DNA of 10,822 nt from DAOSWM01 sp035380045 (GCA_035380045.1 DAOSWM010000082.1:1-10822), one strand, 5' to 3'; counted from the first letter of the stretch, positions 1 through 7,418 are shown. Notes: a model not told the origin generated them from the sequence alone. Made by a program: numbers and translations.

Positions 1-1196
1 AATGCCGGATACCAACCGGCTGCAATTCCAATTGCCGGAATTAGCAACGCCAGCAAAAACCAGTTTGTGTTACTATCAATTATTTCAGAAAATGGTTGGT
101 TTGAAATTGAATCGAACAGCGGAGAAAAAATTTCTAAAATTATTTCGCCGAGAATAAAACTCATAATCACCAGAAATACGGATTCGAGCAAAAAGCTAAC
201 GAATAATGATTGGCGGCTTGCGCCAAAAACCTTCTTCACTCCCACCTCCAGCCTTCGCTTGGTTGAACCCGCAATGGAAAGATTTATGTAGTTTATTGAT
301 GAAATCACTACGATAAGTATTGCCACAACAATAAAAATGAAAACGGTTGTAAAATTTCCATTCTGCTTAATCTCGTGGGTGATATTTGATTTAAGGTGAA
401 TATCGGTAATTGGTTTTAACTTTATGTTTAATATTGACCCCGATTCCTCCAGACTTTCTCCAGCGTGACGCTGGAAAACTTCGTCGATTTTACGGTTCAG
501 CTCAGCCAAATTTTTGTTCGTGCACTTTACGTAGTTGAAGTTGGTAAATGCGAACATATTGTTGTAAATCGCCTCGTACCGAGGATTGCTGAACAAACTG
601 GAACGGCTAACCAAAACCTGAAAACCCAAGTGAGAATTTTTTAGCGGTTCCTTCACCACTGCCCGAACCGTGTAATCGGTTTTGTTATCCCACTTAATAA
701 TTTTACCAACCGGATTCTCATCACCAAAATATTTGCGGGCAACGCTCTCAAGCATCACCAACGAATATGGCTCCCTGAGAGCCAAATCTTTATCACCAAC
801 AACATCAAAGTTGAACATTTTAAAGAATGAAGTATCGGCGTAAACAATTCCATCCTGATAAATTTTTTTCTGTTTGTAATCGAACAGAACCGAACGAGGA
901 ATGCAAATAAAATGTGTAAAAAGCGTTACTTCGGGCAATTCATTGAAAAGTATTTCACCAACCGGAGCACCGGTTACGGCCGCTTCAAACTCCGTTCCCG
1001 ACATATTTCCAACCAGCTCAACACGATAAATTTTATCAGCATCCAAGTGATGCTTATCGTAATTCAACTCGTTTTGTGTGTAGGCAAAAATTCCTGTGAA
1101 GCAGGCAAGTCCAACCGCCAAACCAACAATATTAATTACTGTGTAAACCCTATTGCGCCAGTAATTCCTGAAAGTTATCTGTATAAAATTCCACAT
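1..1196 (-). CDS. ABC transporter permease, FtsX/MacB type (3' end cut by window edge)
   Basis: Reading the minus strand from ATG at 1196 gives an uninterrupted frame to the left edge: 398 residues, about half of the usual ~800-aa product. TM1 lies at about residues 17-39, followed by a MacB-type periplasmic domain (about 45-270, including YFGDENPVGK at 156-165). TM2 is at about 284-305. The cytoplasmic coupling segment RRLEVGVKKVFGA (314-326) is typical of FtsX-superfamily permeases. TM3 is about 333-355, and TM4 (about 378-396) runs into the edge. The start lies 4 nt after the TAG stop of the upstream permease, so the two are very probably co-transcribed and translationally coupled; no Shine-Dalgarno is visible. 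The family moves or extrudes substrates, or drives lipoprotein or periplasmic work mechanically, using a separate ATPase that is not in this window. The substrate cannot be inferred. The family call is firm. Confidence 0.9.
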   Translation of the reverse strand, partial: MWNFIQITFRNYWRNRVYTVINIVGLAVGLACFTGIFAYTQNELNYDKHHLDADKIYRVELVGNMSGTEFEAAVTGAPVGEILFNELPEVTLFTHFICIPRSVLFDYKQKKIYQDGIVYADTSFFKMFNFDVVGDKDLALREPYSLVMLESVARKYFGDENPVGKIIKWDNKTDYTVRAVVKEPLKNSHLGFQVLVSRSSLFSNPRYEAIYNNMFAFTNFNYVKCTNKNLAELNRKIDEVFQRHAGESLEESGSILNIKLKPITDIHLKSNITHEIKQNGNFTTVFIFIVVAILIVVISSINYINLSIAGSTKRRLEVGVKKVFGASRQSLFVSFLLESVFLVIMSFILGEIILEIFSPLFDSISNQPFSEIIDSNTNWFLLALLIPAIGIAAGWYPA

Positions 1197-1200
1197 TCTA

Positions 1201-3606
1201 CTACTCGTATTTTAATGAATCAACCGGATTTAACCGGGATGCTTTGTATGTGTGCGATGCAACCGAAATCATTGTAATAACAAGCACAACAATAACCGGA
1301 ATTACGAACAACCATATTGTAATCGACATGCGAACCGGGAAATTATTTAGCCAGAGCATAATTCCCCAGAAAAGAATTGGAATTACAATTACCAGCGCAA
1401 TAAAAATAAGCAGTAAATATTCCTTAAAAACGTGAATTACAATGTTGGTTGAAGTTGCCCCAAAAACTTTACGAACACCAATTTCTTTAGTTTTTAACTG
1501 CGCTGTGTAGAGTGAAAGTCCGAACAGTCCGAGGCATGTAATAAAAATTGCCAACGATGAGAAAACTCCGAAAACTTTTCCAAATTTCTTATCGGGATTA
1601 AACTGCTCGTCGTAGTACGTATCGAGAAAAAAGTACTCGAATGGATTTCCCTCGAATAGCTTACTCCAAATTTTTTCAATCGCAATTAAGTTATCAGTTA
1701 TCGATGATTCCTGCATTTTCACAGAGAAGCAACCTCTTGGAATATCGGGGAGATAACGGAAAATTTGCGGTTCGGGAACCGCTTTTGGCGACTCGTGATG
1801 GTAATCCTTCAGAACTCCGATAATTGTGTAAATATTATCCCAGTAATTTATTTGTGCACCAACCGCTTCCTCGGGATTCTGAAATTCCAACCATTTCATT
1901 CCAGTTTCATTCACAATCACGGCTTCTTTATCTGAAGGAAAATCCTGCGAAAAGTTTCTTCCCTTCACGAATTTCATGTCGTACAAATCGATAAACTTGT
2001 CGTCAACGCCAAGAATCATGTAGTTTTTCCCATCAGAAACCTGAAGCCCAACCTTGAAAATTCCACCGTTATCCCACCAAATTTTTCGTCCCGGAACCTC
2101 AGTTGAGAAAGCAACTCCCTTCACTCCCGAAAGTTTTGCAATTTCCTGTTTAAAGGTATTCTGACTTGCAGCGTAAGTTGAATCAACCGCCTTGGGAACA
2201 TTTATCACCAAAGTTTGATTGATGGAAAAGCCCAAATCCTGATTTTTCAAATACTCAAGCTGACTAAACACCGTGTAGGTTCCAACAATCAGAACCAGCG
2301 AAATGGAAAGTTGCAGAACAACAATGGCTCTTCGCAGGAAAACTCCCTTGTTTAGGGAGAAGCTGCCTTTTAGAATTTGAATTGGTTTGAACGATGAAAG
2401 CGCAAAAACCGGATACATTCCCGTTACAAAAGTTCCAAAAAGGTACGTTCCGGCAAGGAAAATGTAAAACCAACTTTTCTCCCAAATGCTGTATGAAACC
2501 GGAATTCCGGTTAGCTGAGAAAATGGTGAGGAGAGCAATTCAATAATAAAAACTGCAAAAAACAGGCTAATAAAATTTACAAGAGCCGATTCAAGGTAAA
2601 ATTGATTTACCAGATTTTTGCGAAAAGCGCCAACCACTTTGCGAACGCCAACCTCGCGTGCACGCTCCATCGAGCGTGAAGTTGTAAGATTTATGTAGTT
2701 TACCCATGCAATAACCAGAATAAACAACCCGATGATATACATAAAATTCACCGATCGAGCGTCGCCATTCTCTTCCTGCTCCTGCAAAAGATGTGAGTTT
2801 AGGTGAATGCTTTCAACCGGTTGCAGGTTGAAGTACATTACCAAATTCCAGTGCGTGAGCAGCTCACCAATCTGCGATTCGGTGTACTTAATAAACTTTT
2901 GCTCCAGCTCACGTGGATTTGCCGATGGATCGAGAATTAGGTAGGTAAACGCTCCGGTATGTCCCCACGATTGCAAGTAATCGTCGCCACGCCATTTTGC
3001 TAAATTTGGGAACGAAATCAGAATTTGCGGTTTGAGATGCGAGTTTGGCGGAACATCATCAAAAACTGCAACAATTTTGTAATCCTCTTTCCTGTTCAAC
3101 CTCAAACTTTTTCCAACCGGATCCTCATTGCCAAAATACTTCTCAGCAATACTTTTACAGATTACAATATTGTTTGGCTGATTGAGCGCATTCTCGGTGG
3201 AACCGTTAATGATTTTGAAGTTTAGAATTTTGAAAATATCCTGCTCGGCGTAGTAAATCTTTTTCTCAACAAATTTCTTTTCGCCGTTGGCGAAAGTTGC
3301 TTCGCGAACCGCCATTCGGGCAATCTCCTTAATCTCCGGGAAATTATCCTTAAGCAGCGGGCCAATCACCGGACATGCCGAAGCAAACTCAACGTTGCTG
3401 CCGTTTTCGGTTGTTCGTCCGTAGGTTAGGCGGTAAACATTCTGCGAATTTTGATGGTAGCCATCAAAACTTTTCTCGTAGCTGATGTACTGGAAAATAA
3501 GCGCTGAAGCAGCAATCCCTATTGACAACCCAAGAATATTTAGCAGGGTGAAAACCAGCTTGCTTAGCAAAAATCTCTTAGCGATTACCAAATTTTTTAT
3601 GATCAT
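1201..3606 (-). CDS. ABC transporter permease, FtsX/MacB type, full length
   Basis: This 801-aa inner-membrane protein has the duplicated architecture common in Bacteroidota. TM1 is at about 15-40, then a first periplasmic MacB-type domain (about 45-280, with YFGNEDPVGKSLRL at 157-170). TM2-TM4 lie at about 286-306, 338-359 and 379-400. The second half starts with a TM at about 424-446 and a second periplasmic domain (about 450-675), and ends with TMs at about 678-700, 728-752 and 763-784. Both halves keep the cytoplasmic coupling helix: REVGVRKVVGA (317-327) and KEIGVRKVFGA (707-717). The ATG at 3606 gives a normal short N-terminus before TM1. The gene is first in a minus-strand operon with a paralogous permease 4 nt downstream, and is divergent from a LytS/LytTR two-component system, which is a plausible regulator. 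No ATPase is encoded nearby. Substrate unknown. Confidence 0.93.
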   Translation of the reverse strand: MIIKNLVIAKRFLLSKLVFTLLNILGLSIGIAASALIFQYISYEKSFDGYHQNSQNVYRLTYGRTTENGSNVEFASACPVIGPLLKDNFPEIKEIARMAVREATFANGEKKFVEKKIYYAEQDIFKILNFKIINGSTENALNQPNNIVICKSIAEKYFGNEDPVGKSLRLNRKEDYKIVAVFDDVPPNSHLKPQILISFPNLAKWRGDDYLQSWGHTGAFTYLILDPSANPRELEQKFIKYTESQIGELLTHWNLVMYFNLQPVESIHLNSHLLQEQEENGDARSVNFMYIIGLFILVIAWVNYINLTTSRSMERAREVGVRKVVGAFRKNLVNQFYLESALVNFISLFFAVFIIELLSSPFSQLTGIPVSYSIWEKSWFYIFLAGTYLFGTFVTGMYPVFALSSFKPIQILKGSFSLNKGVFLRRAIVVLQLSISLVLIVGTYTVFSQLEYLKNQDLGFSINQTLVINVPKAVDSTYAASQNTFKQEIAKLSGVKGVAFSTEVPGRKIWWDNGGIFKVGLQVSDGKNYMILGVDDKFIDLYDMKFVKGRNFSQDFPSDKEAVIVNETGMKWLEFQNPEEAVGAQINYWDNIYTIIGVLKDYHHESPKAVPEPQIFRYLPDIPRGCFSVKMQESSITDNLIAIEKIWSKLFEGNPFEYFFLDTYYDEQFNPDKKFGKVFGVFSSLAIFITCLGLFGLSLYTAQLKTKEIGVRKVFGATSTNIVIHVFKEYLLLIFIALVIVIPILFWGIMLWLNNFPVRMSITIWLFVIPVIVVLVITMISVASHTYKASRLNPVDSLKYE

Positions 3607-3673
3607 ACAATCAATATAAGTTTGATGAAATCTATCTTTAAAAGGTAAAGAAAATTGCTAAACTCAATTTAAC

Positions 3674-3681
3674 CAAAAGTA
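3674..3681 (-). promoter_or_regulatory. Candidate -7 box for the permease operon
   Basis: Read on the minus strand this is TACTTTTG, a match to the Bacteroidota TAnnTTTG -7 consensus. It lies 67 nt upstream of the permease ATG at 3606, giving a leader of about 60 nt. A good -33 TTG at 19-21 nt is not present; the nearest TTG triplets are 13 and 34 nt away. The call therefore rests on the box and its position. Confidence 0.4.
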
Positions 3682-3725
3682 TTCAGTATCCTTCCAAAAA
3701 TCAGGGATATTATTCCAAAACAAAA

Positions 3726-3791
3726 TTCACTGAACATTTCTGCTATTTTACTGATCAATAAATGCGTTTCACTTATAAATTTTACTCTTGA
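3726..3791. promoter_or_regulatory. Direct repeats at 21-bp spacing, candidate LytTR response-regulator sites
   Basis: Copies on the plus strand are TTCACTGAACA (3726-3736), TTTACTGATCA (3747-3757), TTCACTTATAA (3768-3778) and TTTACTCTTGA (3781-3791). The first three start exactly 21 bp apart, that is two helical turns; the fourth is offset by 13 bp. In reverse complement the core is CAGTRAA, similar to the ACAGTTAAG half-sites of the LytTR regulator AgrA, which are also arranged as direct repeats about 21 bp apart. They lie between the candidate promoters of the permease operon and of the kinase/LytTR operon. Seen: the repeats and spacing. Inferred: binding by the LytTR protein encoded at 4841-5551. 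Confidence 0.5.
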
Positions 3792-3815
3792 ATTAATTGA
3801 GTATTATTGTTACGC

Positions 3816-3823
3816 TATATTTG
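3816..3823 (+). promoter_or_regulatory. Candidate -7 box for the kinase/LytTR operon
   Basis: TATATTTG matches the Bacteroidota TAnnTTTG consensus and ends 14 nt before the kinase ATG, implying a leader of only about 10 nt. The nearest upstream TTG triplets (3797-3799 and 3788-3790) give spacings of 16 and 25 nt, not the usual 19-21. The poor -33 match fits a promoter that needs an activator, such as one binding the repeats just upstream. Confidence 0.5.
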
Positions 3824-3837
3824 TAAAAAGTGTATCG

Positions 3838-4851
3838 ATGAAATTTAGGCAGATAAGGCTATGGGCTCCGTTTGTATTTTGGATTTTTCAATTCATCATC
3901 CACATTATCAGAAATATATATAAAATTCTTGATACTTCGTTTTCGGCAATTCTAAGTCCCATTGCTATTACTTACCCGCTCGATATTGTTACATTCTCAA
4001 TTTTCTATTTCTACTTTGCTGTAAGACTTTTCAAGCGCGAAAGAGTTTACTTTTTTATCCTGATAATCATTCTTTACGTCCACGCTTACAGCTTTGTGTG
4101 GGCATTTGTTTACTACAATCTTGGAGTTGACGATATCAGCCAGCTAAAACTTTACTACTTCTCAAGTATTGGTCACAGCTTGCTTTACGCATTTTATGGA
4201 ATAATTTTCAGGTTTGCAATTGATTGGTTTGAGAACAGGGAAAAGCGGAAAGAACTGGAGCAGCAAAATATTAAGATTGAGCTGGCGCTGCTGCGTTCGC
4301 AGGTAAATCCGCACTTTTTGTTTAACATTCTAAATTCCATAAACTCTTTTGCCACAACCAACTCCGAGAAAACATCGTACGCAATTATCAAACTTTCGGA
4401 TATGATGCGCTACATGCTTTACGAAGCAAAAGAGGAGAAAGTGCTGATTGAGAAGGAAGTTCATTACATTGAGAATTACCTGTCGCTGCAAAAGCTTCGA
4501 TTCGGAAATCCGAATCTGGTAAACTTTAACCATTTTTGCGATTCGAACGTGCTTTTTATTCCGCCTATGCTGCTAATTCCGTTTATCGAGAATGCATTCA
4601 AGCACGGTAAAAAAACGGCAGGAAAGAGCATTGATATTAATCTGAAAATTGAAAACAGGATTTTACAGTTCGAATGCATAAATGGAATTCGGGAGAAGAA
4701 TGAAACCGAGAAAACCGAACCCGGTGGTTTTGGAATTGAGAATATTAAGCGAAGGCTTGAACTTCTGTTTCCGCACAAACATCAGCTAACGATAGAATCG
4801 GACAAAAATATTTACAGGGTAAAACTAATACTTAGTCTCCATGAAAATTAA
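3838..4851 (+). CDS. Sensor histidine kinase, LytS/YehU-like (PF06580 type)
   Basis: This 337-aa inner-membrane kinase pairs with the LytTR regulator that follows. Four hydrophobic segments lie at about residues 10-28, 46-64, 70-92 and 107-128 with short loops and no recognisable periplasmic sensor domain, so sensing is probably within the membrane. A short coiled linker (about 130-152) leads to the phosphoacceptor region with RSQVNPHFLFNILNSI (153-168), where His159 is the expected phosphorylated residue. The ATPase part shows the N box PPMLLIPFIENAFKHG (242-257, Asn252) and the glycine box GGFGIENIKRRLELL (296-310). These are hallmarks of the LytS/AlgZ-type kinase class. The ATG at 3838 follows a TATATTTG box; the frame is open upstream but has no earlier ATG near the gene. 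Its last 11 nt overlap the regulator gene. The signal is not known. Confidence 0.94.
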   Translation: MKFRQIRLWAPFVFWIFQFIIHIIRNIYKILDTSFSAILSPIAITYPLDIVTFSIFYFYFAVRLFKRERVYFFILIIILYVHAYSFVWAFVYYNLGVDDISQLKLYYFSSIGHSLLYAFYGIIFRFAIDWFENREKRKELEQQNIKIELALLRSQVNPHFLFNILNSINSFATTNSEKTSYAIIKLSDMMRYMLYEAKEEKVLIEKEVHYIENYLSLQKLRFGNPNLVNFNHFCDSNVLFIPPMLLIPFIENAFKHGKKTAGKSIDINLKIENRILQFECINGIREKNETEKTEPGGFGIENIKRRLELLFPHKHQLTIESDKNIYRVKLILSLHEN

Positions 4852-5551
4852 TTGCATTGTAATTGACGATGAGCAACCCGCCATAGAGCAAATGGTTGAG
4901 TACATTTCGCGCGTGCCATTCCTCAATCTGCTTAAAAGTTTCGACAACGCAATTGAGCCCATAAATTTTCTGAAATCAAATCATGTTGATCTGATTTTTC
5001 TTGATATCGAGATGGAAGGTTTCACCGGGCTGCAACTCCTGAAATCGTTACAGCACAAACCCAAAATTATTCTTACAACTGCATACGACAGGTACGCCAT
5101 TGAAGCTTTTGATTTGAATGTATCCGATTACCTTTTGAAACCGATTTCGTTTGAGCGATTTATAAAATCGCTCGATAAAATTTTTGATTCCTTTGCCGAA
5201 AGCGGCAAATCTCCGGAAGGTGAAACGGTTTACAAACGCGACTACTTTTTTGTGAAAACCGAGTTCCGCATGCAACGCATCGATTTTAAGGAAATTCTTT
5301 ACATCGAGGGAATGAATGAGTACCTGAGAATAAACACAACCAAAGAAAAAATTATGACTCTGCAAAGTTTTAAAAATATTGAGGAAATTCTTCCGAAAGA
5401 AAACTTTGTTCGGGTTCACAAATCGTACATAGTTGCGCTAAATAAAATCGACAGCGTTGAGCGAAACCGCATCAGCATAGGGAATAAGCTGATTCCGGTA
5501 AGCAACACATACAAAGAAACGTTCAATATGATGATCAACAAAAAAGGGTGA
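4841..5551 (+). CDS. LytTR-family response regulator
   Basis: This 236-aa cytoplasmic transcription factor has an N-terminal receiver domain (about 1-115): acidic pocket Asp9/Asp10, phosphoacceptor Asp55 within LIFLDIEMEG, switch Thr79/Thr80, and Lys100-Pro101 in YLLKPI. A variable linker (116-133) leads to a LytTR DNA-binding domain (about 134-234) with ILYIEGMNEYLRINT (152-166) and NFVRVHKSYIVALNKI (188-203), both characteristic of the family. Length is normal. The ATG at 4841 overlaps the kinase stop by 11 nt, so translation is probably coupled and the two proteins form a cognate pair. LytTR proteins bind direct repeats separated by two helical turns. Such repeats lie at 3726-3791 between this operon and the divergent permeases, suggesting autoregulation and control of the permeases; that link is inference. 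Confidence 0.94.
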   Translation: MKINCIVIDDEQPAIEQMVEYISRVPFLNLLKSFDNAIEPINFLKSNHVDLIFLDIEMEGFTGLQLLKSLQHKPKIILTTAYDRYAIEAFDLNVSDYLLKPISFERFIKSLDKIFDSFAESGKSPEGETVYKRDYFFVKTEFRMQRIDFKEILYIEGMNEYLRINTTKEKIMTLQSFKNIEEILPKENFVRVHKSYIVALNKIDSVERNRISIGNKLIPVSNTYKETFNMMINKKG

Positions 5552-5575
5552 TTGATTTCAGTTTAGTAAACACCC
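5540..5575 (-). terminator. Candidate intrinsic terminator for the hydrolase gene
   Basis: On the minus strand a GGGTG arm (5575-5571) and a CACCC arm (5550-5546) can pair around a 20-nt loop, followed at once by a run of six T (5545-5540). The loop holds a smaller inverted GTTTA/TAAAC repeat that could stack in. It begins about 40 nt past the hydrolase stop at 5614 and overlaps the 3' end of the LytTR gene on the other strand. The stem is short, and no T-run follows in the plus direction. Confidence 0.4.
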
Positions 5576-5613
5576 CTCATCATTATACTCGAATTTCCAA
5601 CCAAAATTTCATT

Positions 5614-7056
5614 TTAGTTCTCCTTGCTCAGTTCAAAAGTTCCGTAGTTATCCTCAATTCCCAAAATTTCTGCAACCATTTTGCCATCGGAAAAGTTTGC
5701 TTTCACCTCGAGTAGCGTTCCCTTTGGTGTTTTGAAGGTGAAATCCATCTTTTTCCCAATTGCGCTCAAATGATCAATGGGAATAAATTTATTCCCAAGC
5801 GATACGGTTCCACGAACCGACTCGCCATCCAACTCAAACTTTACGGTTAGGCTAATCTCCTCGTCAGGATTTTTTGGATTATTCTTCCATACTCCCCTAA
5901 AAAATTGCTTTTCGGCAACTTTTGCCAAATCGGTGTGGGTTGATGTTCGCTGCAGGTACTCATCAAGCGTAATTCCGCCTCTTGTTAAGAATTCGGCGGG
6001 AAAAATCGGGAAAATGAAATTCTTTGTGAAAGATTCCATCTTCTCGTTTGTGAATGGTTCAAACTGGCTAAAAACATTTCCACCCTTCTCAATATCCATA
6101 TTCACAATCATGGTTGGAGTTTGGTTCGAGAAATCGATTTGGTTCATGGCGAAAGTTTTCACCGCCGGGTTTACTCTGGTTTTAAAGTAGATTTTTTGCT
6201 TGCGCACATCGAACAGGATTGACCACTCAGGATCGTCGTTTACTCTTAACGTTTCGAGCATTTTTAACCCGTATTCCGCAATATTTTGGGTTGACTGGTA
6301 ATCCCTTGCTAAAACGGCAGTTTTTACAAAACGTGGAACTTTCGGGTCGTTTAGCGAGGGTTCGTAGTCGCCGCCAAAACCTTTGTAAAATTTTAGCACC
6401 TCCAACTCCCTGTCGTACGGCGTGTTGAACAACCCAGGAACCGGCATTTTATTCCCTGAATGGACAACAACTTCGCCGTTGATAAATGCAATTGCAGCGG
6501 TATTGCCGTTTTTGTCGCCAACAAAGTAGTGCCAGCCCCAGCCGTCGATCTCAAACTTGTAGGCGCACTCAATGGCTTCGGCAGTTGATGAGCAGTTGTC
6601 GAGAATGTACTGCATCCAGTTCATCTGGTTTAGCTTGGGAAGATTTTCGTTCATCGGATACTCAATGGTTTCATTCATCTCCCAGATGAAAAGTCCCTGC
6701 TCGTTCATTCCGCCATCGGGAAAATCGCGGCCAAAATTGTTGAACGTTACCGATCCGTAGCGCGAAATCCAGCTGAAACCTGAGGGGTTTAACCGATCCT
6801 TGGTTACAATTTCGCTCCATGTGCGACCGGTTTTATAAATCCCACGCTTATTAATAAAAATCAACCCGGGAACTCCCATATCACCCTCGTTAAGGTTGTG
6901 ACCGTAAACAAGACTATCGCCCTTTTGCAGTTTAAATGACGAGCAGGCAACTATTTCAGAATTCTGAAAAAGCGTTGCTGCGAATAGCAGCACAAGTATT
7001 TTTCTTCCCGAAAATCGTTTTACAATCTTTGAACTTTCTCTTCCTTTACGTTTCAT
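5614..7056 (-). CDS. Exported Ntn hydrolase, penicillin V acylase/choloylglycine hydrolase-like (linear amide C-N hydrolase)
   Basis: This 480-aa protein has a basic N-region and hydrophobic core (KILVLLFAATLF, 19-30) ending in IVACSSF. Cys38 would become the N-terminal nucleophile after signal cleavage, as in Ntn amidohydrolases that cut linear amide bonds. Supporting landmarks by eye are GHNLN (52-56), GGMNEQGL (115-122), EMNET (126-130, probable active-site Asn128), FNTPYD (210-215, probable Asn211) and PRFVKTA (241-247, probable Arg242). Two positions that are usually Arg and Asp (GRNxD) appear as His53 and Asn56. Residues from about 385 form an extra beta-rich C-terminal domain beyond the ~330-aa core. 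IVAC also fits a lipobox, so the protein could instead be lipidated at Cys38. It is a single gene convergent with the LytTR operon. Substrate (bile salt, penicillin V, acyl-homoserine lactone or other N-acyl amide) cannot be told. Confidence 0.8.
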   Translation of the reverse strand: MKRKGRESSKIVKRFSGRKILVLLFAATLFQNSEIVACSSFKLQKGDSLVYGHNLNEGDMGVPGLIFINKRGIYKTGRTWSEIVTKDRLNPSGFSWISRYGSVTFNNFGRDFPDGGMNEQGLFIWEMNETIEYPMNENLPKLNQMNWMQYILDNCSSTAEAIECAYKFEIDGWGWHYFVGDKNGNTAAIAFINGEVVVHSGNKMPVPGLFNTPYDRELEVLKFYKGFGGDYEPSLNDPKVPRFVKTAVLARDYQSTQNIAEYGLKMLETLRVNDDPEWSILFDVRKQKIYFKTRVNPAVKTFAMNQIDFSNQTPTMIVNMDIEKGGNVFSQFEPFTNEKMESFTKNFIFPIFPAEFLTRGGITLDEYLQRTSTHTDLAKVAEKQFFRGVWKNNPKNPDEEISLTVKFELDGESVRGTVSLGNKFIPIDHLSAIGKKMDFTFKTPKGTLLEVKANFSDGKMVAEILGIEDNYGTFELSKEN

Positions 7057-7253
7057 CTTTAAAAATCTTTTAGTTAGAAAATACTATTGCAGATTTTCAC
7101 TACATCGCTAAATGAAATATCTCTATAAATAAAGACCTCCATTTCGCTTCGGATGTTACATCGTTTTTTTTGGAGAAAAGCTAGAACACAAATCCTATGG
7201 TATTGATTTTATGGTAGTAAAGTAAATAAATTAGTTTTTCAGCTGCGAAACAA
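7057..7253. other. Non-coding: upstream region of the hydrolase gene
   Basis: This is the first part of the 476-bp gap between the hydrolase and padR-like genes. No credible ORF and no TAnnTTTG box facing the hydrolase was found. The one ordered element is the palindrome GATGTTACATC (7152-7162, 5-bp arms around a central T), followed by a T-run. It lies about 100 bp upstream of the hydrolase start and might be an operator. Confidence 0.5.
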
Positions 7254-7285
7254 ATCAGTGAACTTTTAAAAACAATCAACGAACT
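7254..7285. promoter_or_regulatory. Direct repeat at 21-bp spacing, possible second LytTR-type site
   Basis: ATCAGTGAACT (7254-7264) and ATCAACGAACT (7275-7285) agree at 9 of 11 positions and start exactly 21 bp apart. The first contains ATCAGTGAA, close to the reverse complement of the repeats at 3726-3778 (for example TGATCAGTAAA). It is about 200 bp upstream of the hydrolase start and about 250 bp upstream of the padR-like start. A functional link is inferred only. Confidence 0.3.
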
Positions 7286-7293
7286 GGAAAAGA

Positions 7294-7348
7294 AGTTGGC
7301 AGTGGCAGTTCTCAGTTCTCAATTCTCAATTCCCAGTTTGCAACTCTG
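7294..7348. repeat. Heptanucleotide tandem repeat (about 8 units)
   Basis: Units in order are AGTTGGC, AGTGGC (one base short), AGTTCTC, AGTTCTC, AATTCTC, AATTCCC, AGTTTGC and AACTCTG. The 7-bp register holds across the tract except for one deleted base. It is non-coding and lies between the hydrolase and the padR-like gene. Degenerate heptamer tracts arise by slippage; no role is evident here. Confidence 0.8.
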
Positions 7349-7391
7349 TCACTCATAGCTTTTCGAAGAGTCGAAGTGTGAAATCCCAAAC

Positions 7392-7418
7392 GTCATCCTT
7401 CGACCAACTCAGGATAAT
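7392..7418. repeat. Degenerate copy of a REP-like palindrome
   Basis: This 27-bp stretch begins GTCATCCTTCGACC and continues through ACTCAGGATAAT. It aligns with the near-perfect element at 10752-10779 (GTCACCC arms around a TTCGACAAGCTCA centre) with about six differences and one indel. Its CTTCGAC (7398-7404) can also pair with GTCGAAG at 7370-7376. It appears to be a decayed member of the same dispersed family. Confidence 0.55.

Noticed and set aside
912..1277. 121-aa plus-strand frame opposite the permeases
   Set aside because: It is antisense across the junction of two clear permease genes and has atypical composition; it is a shadow frame.
5048..5419. 123-aa minus-strand frame opposite the LytTR gene
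   Set aside because: It is antisense to conserved receiver and LytTR domains; no start region or family features.
5546..5575. Bidirectional terminator serving the LytTR operon as well
   Set aside because: No T-run follows the stem in the plus direction; only the minus orientation has one.
5777..6190. 137-aa plus-strand frame opposite the hydrolase
   Set aside because: It lies antisense within the well-supported Ntn hydrolase gene and shows no recognisable features.
7294..7348. CRISPR-like array
   Set aside because: Units are 7 bp and contiguous with no spacers, so this is a simple tandem repeat.
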